DNA of 64,000 nt from a candidate division WOR-1 bacterium RIFOXYB2_FULL_46_45 (GCA_001771585.1 MEUE01000001.1:248001-312000), one strand, 5' to 3'; numbered from the stretch's first letter, positions 31,430 to 39,824 are shown. Program-made: numbers and translations. The notes: generated from the letters alone by a model not told the origin.

Positions 31430-32119
31430 TCAAATCCCACCATCAATATTTATAGTGGCCCCATTTACACATTGTGATTCTATTAAAAATTTAATAGCTC
31501 GAACAACATCCGCAGTCTGTCCAAGTGTTTTGGATGGAATTTGATTTATTAAGGTTTCTTTTAAGGTGTCACTAAGTTTGCTATATAATCCACTCTCAAA
31601 ATGTCCGAGAGCCAAAACATTTGACGTAATATTAAATCGAGCATATTCTTTAGCCAAAACTCGCGACATCCCTATCAAACCCGTTTTAGTAGTTGAATAA
31701 GCTATGGTCCCAATATCTCCACATTCTCCCCCTCGAGAAGAAATATGAATTATTCGCCCCCATTTTTTATTAACCATTATGGGAAGCAAGGCTTGGGTTA
31801 AAAGAAAATTCCCTTTTAGGTTCACTGACATCATTTTATCCCAATCCGTTTCCGAATAATTAGCGACCAATCCGTCGATTTTTACAGCAGCAAAATGAAT
31901 TACAATTACTCTAGAGGACTTAAACTTATTCTTAAATTTATTAACAAAGGCTCTAATCTCAATAGAATTCTCCAAATCCAATTGCTCACAAACTAAATTA
32001 TTCCTTCCTAAATGCTGGATTTGGGTTTTATTAAAAATACCGATCACCTCGTCGATATCAAGCAAATATGGCAAGATGACTTTCCCTATTCCTCCAGATG
32101 CACCAGTCAAAACTATCAT
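31430..32119 (-). CDS. FabG-like short-chain dehydrogenase, paralogue of 11210-11893
   Basis: About 229 residues: MIVLTGASGGIGKVILPYLL, HFAAVKIDG, HISSRGGECG and YSTTK (YxxxK). It is strongly similar along its length to the SDR at 11210-11893, including the NLKGNF and ARFNITSNVLALGHFE segments. ATG at 32119 is preceded by a G6-containing SD; a GTG 12 nt earlier is part of that SD. It lies near the second ACP gene with a GNAT gene between, so a role in making an ACP-bound 3-hydroxyacyl group is inferred. No second KAS III is present, so both modules may share one. Confidence 0.87.
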   Translation of the reverse strand: MIVLTGASGGIGKVILPYLLDIDEVIGIFNKTQIQHLGRNNLVCEQLDLENSIEIRAFVNKFKNKFKSSRVIVIHFAAVKIDGLVANYSETDWDKMMSVNLKGNFLLTQALLPIMVNKKWGRIIHISSRGGECGDIGTIAYSTTKTGLIGMSRVLAKEYARFNITSNVLALGHFESGLYSKLSDTLKETLINQIPSKTLGQTADVVRAIKFLIESQCVNGATINIDGGI

Positions 32120-32151
32120 TCTACCCCCCACATTAAATTAAACATTTTTTG

Positions 32152-32847
32152 CTAAAGACTAAAAATTTGCTTATAATACAATTCTCCATCTTTATCCATA
32201 AATTCACGCAAACTATCGACATACTTATTCTTGGGCAGCCTTTTGATCCTTTCCTCCATTTTCTTGGCAGAGTCCCAATATTGGCCCCTATTCTTTATTA
32301 TTGTCAAATAATCTTTATAAATTGCGGCTATCCAAATCACATCAACAACTTCACGCCCTTTTACAAATAATTGGCGTTTAAATCCCTCGGCACGATAACC
32401 AAGTAATTCCATTCTTTGTTGCCATCCTGCAGCTAAATTAATATGTTGGCCGCCATGAATTCTATCAAGGCCCAATACTTGAAAACCATGCTCACTAATT
32501 CTGGCAATAGATTCAAGAGCAATAAGCGGTGATCGTAGTACATCCATGGAAGAATCGACAATTATGGAAATTCCGGCAACTCTTTTAATATAATCGATTA
32601 CTGATAGTGTAACCACTCCCAAATAATCTTTTTTGTTGGAAATAATGAGAGGAAGCGCACCTTCTTTTTGTTGTTTTTCAAGAAAATCAACCTGGAGAGC
32701 CGGTGTATTCGGAAATGCGCGCTTTAGTGTATATCGTGCAATCTTGGGATCGTTAAGCCATGAATACCAATTTGATTTTTCGGCAAATTCTCTGGTTGGT
32801 ATGCATAAATCAATAATTTCCCCAGAAATAAAAACATCAAGCTTCAC
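32152..32847 (-). CDS. GNAT-family N-acetyltransferase (PseH-like)
   Basis: A 231-residue GNAT protein with the order usual for sugar N-acetyltransferases: WYSWLNDPKIARYTLKRAF at the N-terminus, PLIISNKKDYLGVVTLSVID for the central strands, and GLDRIHGGQHINLAAGWQQR with LLGYRAEGF at the C-terminus. The GTG start at 32847 has a strong SD AGGAGG 5 nt away. PseH of the pseudaminic pathway is a GNAT of this type and no other PseH candidate exists in the window, so it may act on the PseC product. Use of an acyl-ACP is the alternative, since ACP is the next gene upstream. Confidence 0.82.
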   Translation of the reverse strand: MKLDVFISGEIIDLCIPTREFAEKSNWYSWLNDPKIARYTLKRAFPNTPALQVDFLEKQQKEGALPLIISNKKDYLGVVTLSVIDYIKRVAGISIIVDSSMDVLRSPLIALESIARISEHGFQVLGLDRIHGGQHINLAAGWQQRMELLGYRAEGFKRQLFVKGREVVDVIWIAAIYKDYLTIIKNRGQYWDSAKKMEERIKRLPKNKYVDSLREFMDKDGELYYKQIFSL

Positions 32848-32869
32848 GTGATCCTCCTAGTCAAAATAT

Positions 32870-33115
32870 TTAAATCAAAGAATTATCTTTAAGTAATTGT
32901 AAGATTTTTTTTACCGAATCCGCATTAGCCATTCCCTTAATACCGGCAACTTTCCCGTCTAAAAAATCATCAAGAGCGGATAGAATACTAAGGTGTCCTA
33001 AAGAATCCCACACAGTAACATTCCAAACAGAACTCTCAATAGTTATTAAGCCCGCCTCAAGATTTAGAGCCTTTTGAATAATATCCAAAACTTCTTTTTC
33101 ACTTTTCTTATTCAT
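32870..33115 (-). CDS. Acyl carrier protein, second copy
   Basis: About 81 residues with the phosphopantetheine site in VTVWDSLGHLSILSAL. It is a paralogue of the ACP at 12870-13124 (shared DFLDGKVAGI-like and MANADSVKKILQLL segments). Two ATGs are possible: 33121 and 33115. The SD AGGAGG is 3 nt from the first and 9 nt from the second; the second also makes an ATGA overlap with the stop of neuA, so I chose it. It probably carries an acyl group for the glycan, with the adjacent GNAT or SDR. Confidence 0.9.
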   Translation of the reverse strand: MNKKSEKEVLDIIQKALNLEAGLITIESSVWNVTVWDSLGHLSILSALDDFLDGKVAGIKGMANADSVKKILQLLKDNSLI

Positions 33116-33744
33116 GCACATTCACCTCCTTTTATCCTTTTTAATAAAATTTGTTCAACCAGCCAAAAATCAAAAGGATCATCAATTTCGAACTGTTGCT
33201 CTTTATCCACAATAAATTTCTCTATTTTTTTTCCAAACATCATGCCTTGCTTTATTACTTCCGATTTAATAACATAAGCAACTCCGACATTATAGAAAAA
33301 ACCGCCAATATCCTGCCGCCGGCTAGTGCTAGAGCCATATTCTGTATAGGTGCAATTAAACCCTGTTGCCAGGTTATCCGCACCGTTATCTTTAAATTTC
33401 TTTATACATAAATCGAGCATCCCTTCATCTCGGACAGGAGAAGTGGGCTCAAGCAAAACAACCGCTTCTGCATCAACAACACTTAAAACATGCTGCAACG
33501 CAGAAAGAGTTGTAGTATCGTCAGTTGCCAGTTCTTTCGGACGATCGATTACTTCTGCGCCAAATTGTTTTGCAATACTTGCGATTTCGACATCTTCTGT
33601 CGAAACAACCAATCTGTCAATCAACCTGGATTTTTTCGCCGCCTCAATCGTCCAGGCAATCAAAGGCTTGCCCGCTATCATCTTTATATTTTTGCGAGGA
33701 ACCCCTTTGCTCCCTCCCCGCGCTAAAATAACTCCTAATATCAT
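33112..33744 (-). CDS. neuA: CMP-nonulosonate cytidylyltransferase (NeuA/LegF/PtmB)
   Basis: About 210 residues: MILGVILARGGSKGVPRKNI for CTP binding, LIAWTIEAAKKSRLIDRLVV, VVLLEPTSPVRDEGML and QQFEIDDPFDFWLVEQ at the metal site. The start at 33744 shares one base with the stop of the SDR upstream (TGATG); a TTG 15 nt earlier is possible. It activates the NeuB product as CMP-sugar. In Campylobacter the SDR ptmA and synthetase ptmB are adjacent in the same way, which favours a legionaminic-type acid over plain sialic acid. Confidence 0.91.
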   Translation of the reverse strand: MILGVILARGGSKGVPRKNIKMIAGKPLIAWTIEAAKKSRLIDRLVVSTEDVEIASIAKQFGAEVIDRPKELATDDTTTLSALQHVLSVVDAEAVVLLEPTSPVRDEGMLDLCIKKFKDNGADNLATGFNCTYTEYGSSTSRRQDIGGFFYNVGVAYVIKSEVIKQGMMFGKKIEKFIVDKEQQFEIDDPFDFWLVEQILLKRIKGGECA

Positions 33745-34487
33745 CAGTAGATCGTCCAACCTCCATCAACCAACAAATTATGGCCGGTTATATATTTTGC
33801 CTTATCCGAGATCAGGAAGCGGACAGCATCCGCGATATCCGACGAGTCCGCCATCTTGCCGAGCGGAGTCCTAGATGCGTAGACTTCCGAGAACTTGCTC
33901 CCGCCTTTTTGCGAGTCGCCAACACCGCCCGGCGAAACCGCGTTACAACGAATATTATATTTGCCATACTTTGCCGCAACCCACTTACAAAAATGAATCA
34001 TGCCGGCCTTAGCAACCGAATACACCAAAGGAGAAGTTATCTTCATTCCTTCATAAACAGCAAAGGTCGGAGCAACTACCCCCTGAATTGAACCTATGTT
34101 AATTATGCTCCCTTTTTTTTGTTCTTTCATATAAGGGATAACCAGCTTAGTCAACATGAAACTGGCCAACAGATTGACTTCCAGTACTTTTCTAAAAGTA
34201 TCAACAGAATAATCTTCCAACTCATTAGCAATTCCAGGAGGCTGGCAGGAGGCATTATTGATTAATCCGCAAATCGGCATTTTTATTGATTTTAAATGCT
34301 CAGAAAGTTTTTCAATATCCTGTTCATTTGAAATATCACATTTAAAAAATTCACCTAAATACTCACCCGAAGGGTCATTAATATCCAAAAGAAGCATCTT
34401 ATAACCATCTTCTTGTAAAACTTTGGCGTAACTCTGACCTAAAACACCAAGCCCTCCTGAAATAAGAATTAATTCAGACTTATCCAT
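33744..34487 (-). CDS. PtmA-like short-chain dehydrogenase
   Basis: Classical SDR of 247 residues: LILISGGLGVLGQSYAKVL, LINNASCQPPG, INIGSIQGV with the Ser and YSVAK (YxxxK), then LVDGGWTIY at the C-terminus. SDRs of this kind (PtmA) are next to CMP-legionaminate synthetase genes in Campylobacter flagellin loci; their exact reaction is not established. The SD AAGGAGG precedes the ATG by about 5 nt, and the start overlaps the Gfo/Idh gene by 19 nt. Confidence 0.88.
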   Translation of the reverse strand: MDKSELILISGGLGVLGQSYAKVLQEDGYKMLLLDINDPSGEYLGEFFKCDISNEQDIEKLSEHLKSIKMPICGLINNASCQPPGIANELEDYSVDTFRKVLEVNLLASFMLTKLVIPYMKEQKKGSIINIGSIQGVVAPTFAVYEGMKITSPLVYSVAKAGMIHFCKWVAAKYGKYNIRCNAVSPGGVGDSQKGGSKFSEVYASRTPLGKMADSSDIADAVRFLISDKAKYITGHNLLVDGGWTIY

Positions 34488-35446
34488 TTTTCCTCCTTCG
34501 AAGAACGCTCCATAGCATCAACAACTCTCATAACATTTACGGCAGAATCAATATCAACCAAGGGTTTTCCTTCTCCCCTGATTATTCCAATAAAATTCCT
34601 TATTTCATCAATGTAAGTTTCGGCAAACCTGGGACCTTCCGGCAATTTAAAAACCTCATCGGCCGAACCTTTTGTTTTTTCATAATATTGAATACTGGCC
34701 TCATTTAAATCGGCCTCAAGCGTTCCGTTCTCGGCAATCACCTGCAAACCGCGCAAAGGCTTGTGAGACAAATAGTCCATATGCAATTCTACCATCATTC
34801 TGCCGCCATAATCAAAAATGGCCAAACTAAGATCGTCAGAAGAAATCTCTAATGCACTTATTTTATTTATAGAAGCAAAAACCCTTCTGGGCAAACCAAA
34901 AAACCATAAAAGATAATCGATTTCATGCACCAGTTCAATATGGACCCCCCCTCCTAATTCGCTTTTAGCGCTGATGGTTTCCCGATAATCAACATTTTTT
35001 CTCCAATTAGGAAGATACGATCCTACATGCGCGCGAACGGAATAAATCCCGCCAAGCTTAGGCAAAAAATCTTTCATAAAAGAGAGAAGCGAATAATATC
35101 TTAAGTTGTAGGCAATATCATATTTAACAAATTTATCTATTATTTTTTTCATTTTAAAAGCAGCTGCCAGATCGTGCGCTGGCGGTTTTTCCAGAAGGAA
35201 AGGAATATTTCTCTCAACTAAAATAGCAACATCATCCAAATGCTTTGCTGTGGGGGAACAGACAACTGCACCGTCTAAAGCCCCTTCCGCCTCAATCGCT
35301 TCTTTTATCGAATAATACTCTCTGTACCCGTCTTTATTAGGATTATTATTTGAATGTCTTAACAAGACAACTTGGCATCCCAAGTCAATTAAATTTTTAG
35401 CGTGCCGTTTTCCGATTGAGCCATAACCAATGACCAGAATTTTCAT
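34469..35446 (-). CDS. Gfo/Idh/MocA-family oxidoreductase
   Basis: About 325 residues with MKILVIGYGSIGKRHAKNLI for NAD(P) binding, a conserved VVCSPTAKHLDDVAILVE, then PFLLEKPPAHDL with the EKP lysine and VHIELVHEIDYLLWFFG with the catalytic His region. Such enzymes oxidise or reduce ring carbons of sugars or inositols. ATG at 35446 was chosen; a TTG one codon earlier directly abuts the upstream stop. It lies among an aminotransferase, a dehydrogenase and a CMP-synthetase; the reaction on this pathway is unknown. Confidence 0.9.
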   Translation of the reverse strand: MKILVIGYGSIGKRHAKNLIDLGCQVVLLRHSNNNPNKDGYREYYSIKEAIEAEGALDGAVVCSPTAKHLDDVAILVERNIPFLLEKPPAHDLAAAFKMKKIIDKFVKYDIAYNLRYYSLLSFMKDFLPKLGGIYSVRAHVGSYLPNWRKNVDYRETISAKSELGGGVHIELVHEIDYLLWFFGLPRRVFASINKISALEISSDDLSLAIFDYGGRMMVELHMDYLSHKPLRGLQVIAENGTLEADLNEASIQYYEKTKGSADEVFKLPEGPRFAETYIDEIRNFIGIIRGEGKPLVDIDSAVNVMRVVDAMERSSKEEKWISLN

Positions 35447-35449
35447 CAA

Positions 35450-36742
35450 TTAATCCCTTAAGCTGAACGCGCTGATAGGTTTTCCTTCAATTTTATTCCT
35501 CAAAGAACAACTCAATAAAGCATCTTTAAGCAATCCGAATACTTCATCATAAACCTGCAGAGTGTATTCAATATCTTTACTCTGGTGCGCAAAACTGGCA
35601 TGATGATAACCAACGAACAAAACTCCTCTTTTAACGCTTTCTTGCTGCAAATAAGATCTGATCTCATTAACAGAAAAATCCTTGTCTGGAAAAATTATCA
35701 GGTGGGTCATAGGAGCCAGGCCGACAATATCCAAGATGCTGTTAAGTTCATACTTATCAATTATTTTTCTTATACCATCTTTTAGCATCGCCCCCATTTT
35801 CCAAACATGCGAAATGACCCCATCCCGCTGAATTATTGCAAGCGTCTTTATGCCTGCAGCCAATGATGCCTTTTCTGTGGCATACGACGCGGAGAAGAAA
35901 CACTTTTCATCCTCTAACTGTTTCATAAGATGTTTCTTGCCCGCCAGAGCACTTAAAGGGAAACCATTGGCAAGCGCCTTGCCAAATATTGCAAGGTCCG
36001 GAATAACATTGAAATACTTTTGTCCCCCTCCCACATCCAGACGAAACCCCGTCTTCATTTCATCAAAAATCAGGACGATATTATTATCCTCCGTTAACTT
36101 TCTGATTTTTTCAAGAAATCCTTTCTTGGGCTCATAATTAATGATCGGCTCCATGATCAAGGCGGCTATATCAGAAGATTGCTCCTTAATGGTTTTTTCA
36201 ATAGATTCAAGATCATTATAATTGTGAGAAATAATCCACTCCGACATTAATTGAGGAATGCCTTTATTCCTGGGGGTGGAAGAGGTAAACCAATCATGAA
36301 AACCATGATAACCACTAACGGTTATTATTTTTAACTTTTTAGTATAATTTCTTGCCAATTTGATTGCGGCTTCACAAGAATCGGAACCGTTTTTAACAAA
36401 CCGAACCATCTCGGCACAAGGGACTATTTCAATTATCTTTTTTGCCAGAACAGATTCTTCTTGACACGAAAGCGTATAGATAAGACCATCATCAATAGCC
36501 GATTTGGCCGCCGCATTAACTTCCGGATTTGAATAACCTAAAAGAATTATACTCAATGCCATCGCATAATCAAGAAATTCATTGCCATCCAAATCGTAAA
36601 TCCGACATCCTTTTGCTTCCTTGATATACAAAGGAGAACTTCCAATGACAAAAAAATTAGGATTTCTGCTGAAGGTGGAAGTTCCCATCGGAATAACTTC
36701 AAGAGCATTGTTGTAATTTTCTAATGATTTATCGAATTTCAT
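35450..36742 (-). CDS. Class III (glutamate-1-semialdehyde-type) aminotransferase
   Basis: About 430 residues, fold type I class III PLP enzyme: GCRIYDLDGNEFLDYAMAL, MVRFVKNGSDSCEAAIKLAR, SGYHGFHDWFTSSTPRN, LIFDEMKTGFRLDVGGG and FGKALANGFPLSALAG with the PLP lysine. It resembles HemL but sits in a glycan operon, where such enzymes aminate terminal aldehydes of sugar-like substrates. ATG at 36742 follows a GGAGGG SD by 7 nt; the ATG at 36757 is part of the SD region. The Fe-alcohol dehydrogenase just upstream could supply the aldehyde. Confidence 0.9.
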   Translation of the reverse strand: MKFDKSLENYNNALEVIPMGTSTFSRNPNFFVIGSSPLYIKEAKGCRIYDLDGNEFLDYAMALSIILLGYSNPEVNAAAKSAIDDGLIYTLSCQEESVLAKKIIEIVPCAEMVRFVKNGSDSCEAAIKLARNYTKKLKIITVSGYHGFHDWFTSSTPRNKGIPQLMSEWIISHNYNDLESIEKTIKEQSSDIAALIMEPIINYEPKKGFLEKIRKLTEDNNIVLIFDEMKTGFRLDVGGGQKYFNVIPDLAIFGKALANGFPLSALAGKKHLMKQLEDEKCFFSASYATEKASLAAGIKTLAIIQRDGVISHVWKMGAMLKDGIRKIIDKYELNSILDIVGLAPMTHLIIFPDKDFSVNEIRSYLQQESVKRGVLFVGYHHASFAHQSKDIEYTLQVYDEVFGLLKDALLSCSLRNKIEGKPISAFSLRD

Positions 36743-36756
36743 TTTATTTCCCTCCA

Positions 36757-37929
36757 TTATTTTAAAGCAAAAACTGTTTTTTCTATCTCAGCATCACCAA
36801 ATAAAACCGGATTTTGTTCAAAAGCTGTTCTTACTTTGGTTGAATTATCAATTATAAGACGCAAATCGGCCTCTGTTTTTACTCCAAAACCAAATAAGCT
36901 GGTTGGGATTCCCAAATCGTCACTAAGCTTCTTTATTTCTTCTGCAAATCTAAGTGATTTTTCTTTGTCAGATAGCCTTGGTTCGTCAAAAACAAGGTTA
37001 AATAACTGAGAATATTCTTCATAACCATTTGTTACATTGTATCTAATCACCTCGGGCAAAAATACTGATCCGGCCAAACCATGAGGAACATCGAAATATA
37101 CACCTAGCGGGTAGCTCAATGCTCCGGCCGGTCCGGCACCAGAATTCATCAGTGCAATTCCGGCAAAGCCACTGCCAATTAACAAACTAAGCTTGGTTTC
37201 TTTTGATCTGTCCCCAGCCGCAATTTTTTTTAGATTAACAAACAATAATTTAAAAGCTTCTCTCGAAAACATCCTTGACATATAAGTTGCGTTCTTTGCA
37301 ACAAAACTTTCAAGGGTATGCGTCATTGCATCCATTCCGGCAGAAGCGAATATTTTTAGCGGGCAGCTATCTAGCAATCGAGAATCATATAGTCCTAATC
37401 GGGGATAATTGTATTCAGTATTAATTCCCAACTTCCACTTTTCATTGCTATCAATAAAAACCGCATAAGGAGTAACTTCACTTCCTGTCCCGGCAGTTGA
37501 AGGCAACGCCACCACAGGAAGAGGAATATTTTTTACTTTATCAAACCCTCTATAATTAATGGCCTTCCCCTCATTGGTCTGTAAAGTTGCCAACCCTTTT
37601 GTCAAATCAAGTGTACTCCCTCCCCCTACTCCAACAAAACAGTCGAGTTTTTGCCTAATAAATTGTTTTTTTACCTCCTCCAAATAATCATAAGTCGGCT
37701 CCGGCATAGTACAGACCAATAATTCAACCTGCCCCATTTCTTTTTTTAATATTTCAATAATCTCTTCAATATAATCATTGTTATCATATAACCCCTTATC
37801 AATAATGAGTCCGATGTTTTTCCATTTGTTGGCTTTTAAGTAGGTTGGAAGATCAAACGCTATCCCTTCTCCAGAAATTAATTCTGTCCTCATTATAAAT
37901 CTAATCTTTTCCTTTAAATAATCCTTCAT
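36757..37929 (-). CDS. Iron-containing alcohol dehydrogenase
   Basis: A 390-residue group III alcohol dehydrogenase: FVGVGGGSTLDLTKGLATL for NAD binding, VVALPSTAGTGSEVTPYAVF, metal-ligand regions AGMDAMTHTLESFVA and YFDVPHGLAGSVFLPEV. Strong SD AAGGAGG 5 nt before the ATG. In Shewanella the related KdnB oxidises the terminal carbon of Kdo before amination, giving 8-amino-Kdo. A similar oxidation-amination pair with the class III aminotransferase downstream is inferred here; phosphonate-type chemistry is the main alternative. Confidence 0.9.
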   Translation of the reverse strand: MKDYLKEKIRFIMRTELISGEGIAFDLPTYLKANKWKNIGLIIDKGLYDNNDYIEEIIEILKKEMGQVELLVCTMPEPTYDYLEEVKKQFIRQKLDCFVGVGGGSTLDLTKGLATLQTNEGKAINYRGFDKVKNIPLPVVALPSTAGTGSEVTPYAVFIDSNEKWKLGINTEYNYPRLGLYDSRLLDSCPLKIFASAGMDAMTHTLESFVAKNATYMSRMFSREAFKLLFVNLKKIAAGDRSKETKLSLLIGSGFAGIALMNSGAGPAGALSYPLGVYFDVPHGLAGSVFLPEVIRYNVTNGYEEYSQLFNLVFDEPRLSDKEKSLRFAEEIKKLSDDLGIPTSLFGFGVKTEADLRLIIDNSTKVRTAFEQNPVLFGDAEIEKTVFALK

Positions 37930-37947
37930 TTTTTCCTCCTTTTAATT

Positions 37948-38646
37948 TTAAACATTTACTCCTCCTGGCAAACATTTTGATATCTTCCCCCAATACTCCA
38001 AAAAAAACGCCAAAAAAGCGCCTATAAATAACCCCACTCCCCCTCCCATCCCCACATTCTTCTTTGTATCCTTATTATACGGTCTTGACGGCGCCACCGC
38101 CTCATCCAAAATCTGCAAATTAACACTCATCGCCTTTTGGTTAAGAAATTTTGTCAGTCCCCTGGCATAAGCATTGGCTATATCTGCCGCTACCTGCGGA
38201 TCACTCCATTGAGCCGTTATCTTGTTGTCTTTCTTTCCTATTAAACCGGATTGTATCGCGGAAGAAAATTCGTCCAAAGTCGGCTCCTGACCAATCCACA
38301 CATTATTCTGACTGTCCCATTTTTTAGCAAAAATAACCCTTTTAAGATTACTGCTTTCGGCTATTGACCTGGCCAAGGAGCGACTCTTCAAAATTATATC
38401 TATATTTACATCATCCGAACTACCACCACCTCCTCCTCCCAAAAAAGACAACCCGGACAATGCCGAAGCCAATCCCCCCATCCCCGAACTCATCGACAAC
38501 AAGGTCACTTCCGCCTTGTACATCTTGGGAGTACGCCAGCCCTGGATGAGTCCGACGAATAATCCAATAATTGTGAAAGCGATAATCAGGTTCTTCCGCT
38601 TCACTATGACTCTTATGTAATCCATCAAGTTTATTTCGTCTTCCAT
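37948..38646 (-). CDS. Wzz-type chain-length determinant protein
   Basis: A 232-residue inner-membrane protein: MEDEINLMDYIRVIVKRKNL leads into TM1 (about 18-37, IIAFTIIGLFVGLI), a periplasmic domain with a Gly-rich stretch, and TM2 (about 198-220) preceded by the PxxP-like AVAPSRPYNKDTKK. It matches Wzz/PCP family form without a kinase domain. It sets glycan chain length together with Wzx/Wzy and the Wza-like exporter. The first 24 nt and leader are repeated at 39800-39841, so its 5' end took part in a duplication. Confidence 0.9.
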   Translation of the reverse strand: MEDEINLMDYIRVIVKRKNLIIAFTIIGLFVGLIQGWRTPKMYKAEVTLLSMSSGMGGLASALSGLSFLGGGGGGSSDDVNIDIILKSRSLARSIAESSNLKRVIFAKKWDSQNNVWIGQEPTLDEFSSAIQSGLIGKKDNKITAQWSDPQVAADIANAYARGLTKFLNQKAMSVNLQILDEAVAPSRPYNKDTKKNVGMGGGVGLFIGAFLAFFLEYWGKISKCLPGGVNV

Positions 38647-38663
38647 CGTCGCTTCGCTCCTTT
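38622..38663. repeat. 42-nt direct repeat, copy 1 (wzz 5' end and leader)
   Basis: The start of wzz with its SD (minus strand) matches 39800-39841 with one mismatch in 42 nt. Between copies lie the S23-type gene and the HepT/MntA pair. The copy here is functional; the other leads into a 19-codon remnant. Confidence 0.9.
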
Positions 38664-38704
38664 CCAGTACTAAGTACTAAGGATTAAGTACTAAGTGCTA
38701 GATA
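38664..38704. repeat. AGTACTTAG-type short repeats downstream of the S23 gene
   Basis: Several copies of the words AGTACTAAG and GGATTAAGTACTAAG fill the gap between the S23-type gene and wzz. The same words in inverse orientation lie upstream of the gene at 39072-39102 (CTTAATCCTTAGTACT), so the gene is flanked by inverted copies. Confidence 0.8.
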
Positions 38705-39071
38705 CCGTATTGGCTTTTAACTTGGCTTGCAATCCGCAAAGCATCCTGCCAATTTCGCTACATATTTCATCTAATTCATCGTATTCTTTTTGGTTTATAT
38801 TCCCAAGATCTAAAGCCAAAATCAAATGATATTTGGTTTCCTCAAGTGAACTGTCGGCAATATTTAAAAAATAAGCGAACTCTTTATTGCTTCTTCTCTT
38901 AAACCCTTCGACAATATTAGTTGGAATCGATGCCGCGGATCGCCGGATCTGGGAAGTCAAACCAAATCTTTCTTCCGAAGGAAACTTTTTGGTAATCTTA
39001 TAGACTCCGATTACCAGTTGATGCGCCTTCTGCCACACTTTTAAATCTCTAAACGTTTTTATCATTCCCAT
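38691..39071 (-). CDS. Four-helix bundle protein, S23/23S rRNA intervening-sequence family
   Basis: A 126-residue protein with the family hallmarks: FRDLKVWQKAHQLVIGVYK, RFGLTSQIRRSAASIPTNIVEG and EFAYFLNIADSSLEETKYHL. S23-type proteins form pentameric helical bundles and are found in rRNA intervening sequences and as orphan genes; a related protein, Avd, serves diversity-generating retroelements, but no reverse transcriptase is seen here. It is inserted between wza and wzz and flanked by inverted AGTACTTAG words. Its first 14 codons and leader are repeated at 39889-39960. No glycan role is suggested. Confidence 0.9.
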   Translation of the reverse strand: MGMIKTFRDLKVWQKAHQLVIGVYKITKKFPSEERFGLTSQIRRSAASIPTNIVEGFKRRSNKEFAYFLNIADSSLEETKYHLILALDLGNINQKEYDELDEICSEIGRMLCGLQAKLKANTVSST

Positions 39072-39102
39072 ACTTAATCCTTAGTACTTACCACTTAGTA
39101 CT
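39031..39102. repeat. 72-nt perfect direct repeat, copy 1 (S23 5' end and leader)
   Basis: Identical base for base to 39889-39960. It contains the first codons of the S23-type gene plus its AGTACTTAG-containing leader. Confidence 0.93.
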
Positions 39103-39152
39103 GTTTTTCAATCCCGCTCCCATTTTTCTTTTTCCTCTAAGACCCTAGGGTC

Positions 39153-39497
39153 CTATGACCCTATCCCCATTAGTATTTCTTCAAATTCCGTTTTTAGTTT
39201 TGGCAATTCTGTTTTCACCGTATCCCAAACTATCTCGTATTTCACCCCAAAATATTCATGGATCAATTTGTCTCTCATACCAGCCATTTCTTTCCATGGA
39301 ACATGGTTATATTGACTTTTAATCGATTTTGGAATGTTTTTTGACGCTTCTCCAATTACTTCAAGCGCTCGAACCACGGCAAAAGCGGTTTTTTCGTCAT
39401 CCCTGAAAGCGTCATAAGTTAATTTACCCGTAAACTTTTGAGCCTTATCGATAGCATCAATAACATCACGAAGATAATCCCGAGCATCTCTTTTCAT
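39153..39497 (-). CDS. hepT: HepT-like HEPN RNase toxin
   Basis: A 114-residue HEPN (DUF86) protein with the exact RX4HXY motif of HepT (RDKLIHEY), preceded by MAGM. HepT is an RNase; its partner MntA blocks it by AMPylating the Tyr of this motif, as shown for the Shewanella pair. It overlaps the mntA stop by ATGA. The pair interrupts the glycan operon between wza and wzz. It may simply be addictive cargo; no link to glycan is seen. Confidence 0.9.
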   Translation of the reverse strand: MKRDARDYLRDVIDAIDKAQKFTGKLTYDAFRDDEKTAFAVVRALEVIGEASKNIPKSIKSQYNHVPWKEMAGMRDKLIHEYFGVKYEIVWDTVKTELPKLKTEFEEILMGIGS

Positions 39498-39787
39498 ATG
39501 TAAACTACCTCATCCAATATGTATTTGCCAATGGTTGGCTTCAAGGCATCCTTCATGACTAAATCAACCTTTATCCCCAACAAGTCGCTCAGATGATTTT
39601 CAATGCCGATAAATTTTAGTAGTCCCATCCTTTTGTTTAATCGCACAAGAAGATCCAAGTCGCTCCTCTTCTTCTCTTCCCCTCTTACAAAAGAACCGAA
39701 TATTCCGATTTCTGAAATTCCATATTTCCTGCTCAAATTCCTTTTTTGCCCTTTAAGCACCCTTTTAATTCTTTCCAGTTTCGACAC
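39494..39787 (-). CDS. mntA: MntA-like nucleotidyltransferase antitoxin
   Basis: About 97 residues with the minimal nucleotidyltransferase motif GSX10DXD (GSFVRGEEKKRSDLDLLV) and a third acidic strand VDLVMKD. The GTG at 39787 was chosen because GGGAGG lies 8 nt before it; the GTG at 39796 overlaps that SD. The SD region is made of the duplicated wzz 5' end, so the antitoxin has captured a copy of a translation start region. Confidence 0.87.
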   Translation of the reverse strand: MSKLERIKRVLKGQKRNLSRKYGISEIGIFGSFVRGEEKKRSDLDLLVRLNKRMGLLKFIGIENHLSDLLGIKVDLVMKDALKPTIGKYILDEVVYI

Positions 39788-39824
39788 CGAAAACACCTCC
39801 CATCAAGCTTATTTCGTCTTCCAT
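39765..39824 (-). pseudogene. Remnant of the wzz 5' end
   Basis: A duplicated ATG and eight codons of wzz (MEDEISLM) followed by unrelated codons and a stop after 19 codons. It overlaps the start of mntA and may still be translated, feeding ribosomes to it. Confidence 0.75.

Noticed and set aside
38691-39071. Diversity-generating retroelement (Avd-like S23 protein)
   Set aside because: No reverse transcriptase, template or variable repeat is found nearby.
38664-39165. CRISPR array suggested by short repeats around S23 and HepT/MntA
   Set aside because: The words are only 9-12 nt, irregular, in both orientations and without equal spacers; there are no cas genes.
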